From Symbiodinium natans (taxonomy: Eukaryota > Sar > Dinophyceae > Suessiales > Symbiodiniaceae), in assembly GCA_905221605.1 (NCBI GenBank), contig CAJNDS010002634.1, positions 868,001-932,000 of the forward strand: 64,000 nt of DNA. The letters run 5' to 3'. Shown here piece after piece: positions 63,781 to 64,000 of the stretch. The position numbers were made by a program, and so were the translations under genes. The stretch's first letter is position 1; each line of letters begins with the position of its first letter. The notes under the pieces were generated by a model, which saw nothing but the letters and a program-made list of their open reading frames with translations, did no database searches and was not told the origin of the DNA.

Positions 63781-64000
63781 GTATGAGGGCGGCTTACTTA
63801 AGGGTTTTGGAACTTAGAAGTATATGGGTTTAAGCCAGTTTAAGCTATGTAGGCCCTTTGGGATATTTCATATTTTCGCTTATTGAGCTTGCCAGGATTA
63901 TATTGAGGAATGTTGTCAGAGGGTTTTCAGGAGCCATCCTAGTAAGTCTGAGGGTTCGTAAAATTGTCTATGCTTTCGGGCTTATAGGGCTTATATAAGG

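Overview
ORGANISM. The window looks like nuclear DNA of a dinoflagellate (Alveolata); I cannot name the genus. The reasons are: hundreds of (TTTAGGG)n/(CCCTAAA)n stretches in both orientations inside the sequence; protein-coding information cut into very short exons (25-170 nt) whose introns begin with GT, GC or GA and end with AG; many short introns that are themselves terminal-inverted-repeat (TIR) elements, i.e. introners; a U6 snRNA copy; and dinoflagellate-style gene content. No prokaryotic operons, CRISPR arrays, rRNA or tRNA genes were seen. Almost all convincing exons lie on the + strand, consistent with a unidirectional gene cluster. The long simple-looking open frames (poly-Leu/Tyr/Val, Gly/Trp-rich, Phe/Lys-rich) are microsatellites or minisatellites and are not genes.

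LAYOUT. 1-7 kb: isolated exons between telomere-like arrays, a CTA microsatellite, two introners and one 194-codon open frame. 7.05-10.87 kb: a composite repeat element bounded by an inverted repeat, holding a CTCGAG fold-back block, a ~90-bp palindromic satellite and a minisatellite whose C-rich strand switches to G-rich. 11-24 kb: scattered exons, U6 at 15.5 kb, many introners. 24.57-26.58 kb: a second element with the same TIR, carrying an AT-rich, minus-strand, decayed coding region. 27-30.3 kb: an EF-hand exon and a multi-exon EF-hand ion-channel-like gene. 30-37 kb: mostly introns or intergenic DNA with isolated exons. 38.0-40.0 kb: a ribosomal protein uL16 gene (organellar or bacterial type) in five exons. 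40.9-42.1 kb: an inverted-array element. 42.3-45.6 kb: exons ending in a SecA-like DEAD motor. 47-53.6 kb: isolated exons. 54.3-59.4 kb: a PUB-domain gene. 60.35-62.16 kb: a complete 447-codon gene interrupted by four introns, three of which show the introner structure clearly. 63.5-63.8 kb: two further exons.

HOW IT FITS TOGETHER. The strongest theme is intron gain by DNA transposition. Several TIR families (106-150 bp) sit between 4-bp target duplications. Where the flanking exons can be read, removing the element plus one copy of the duplication restores the reading frame. The duplication supplies the GC or GT donor and the TIR end supplies the AG acceptor. Telomere-like repeats fill the remaining intron space and are themselves sometimes nested inside introners or flanked by short direct repeats. 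Exon boundaries were inferred by eye from reading frame and splice dinucleotides and have not been checked against transcripts.
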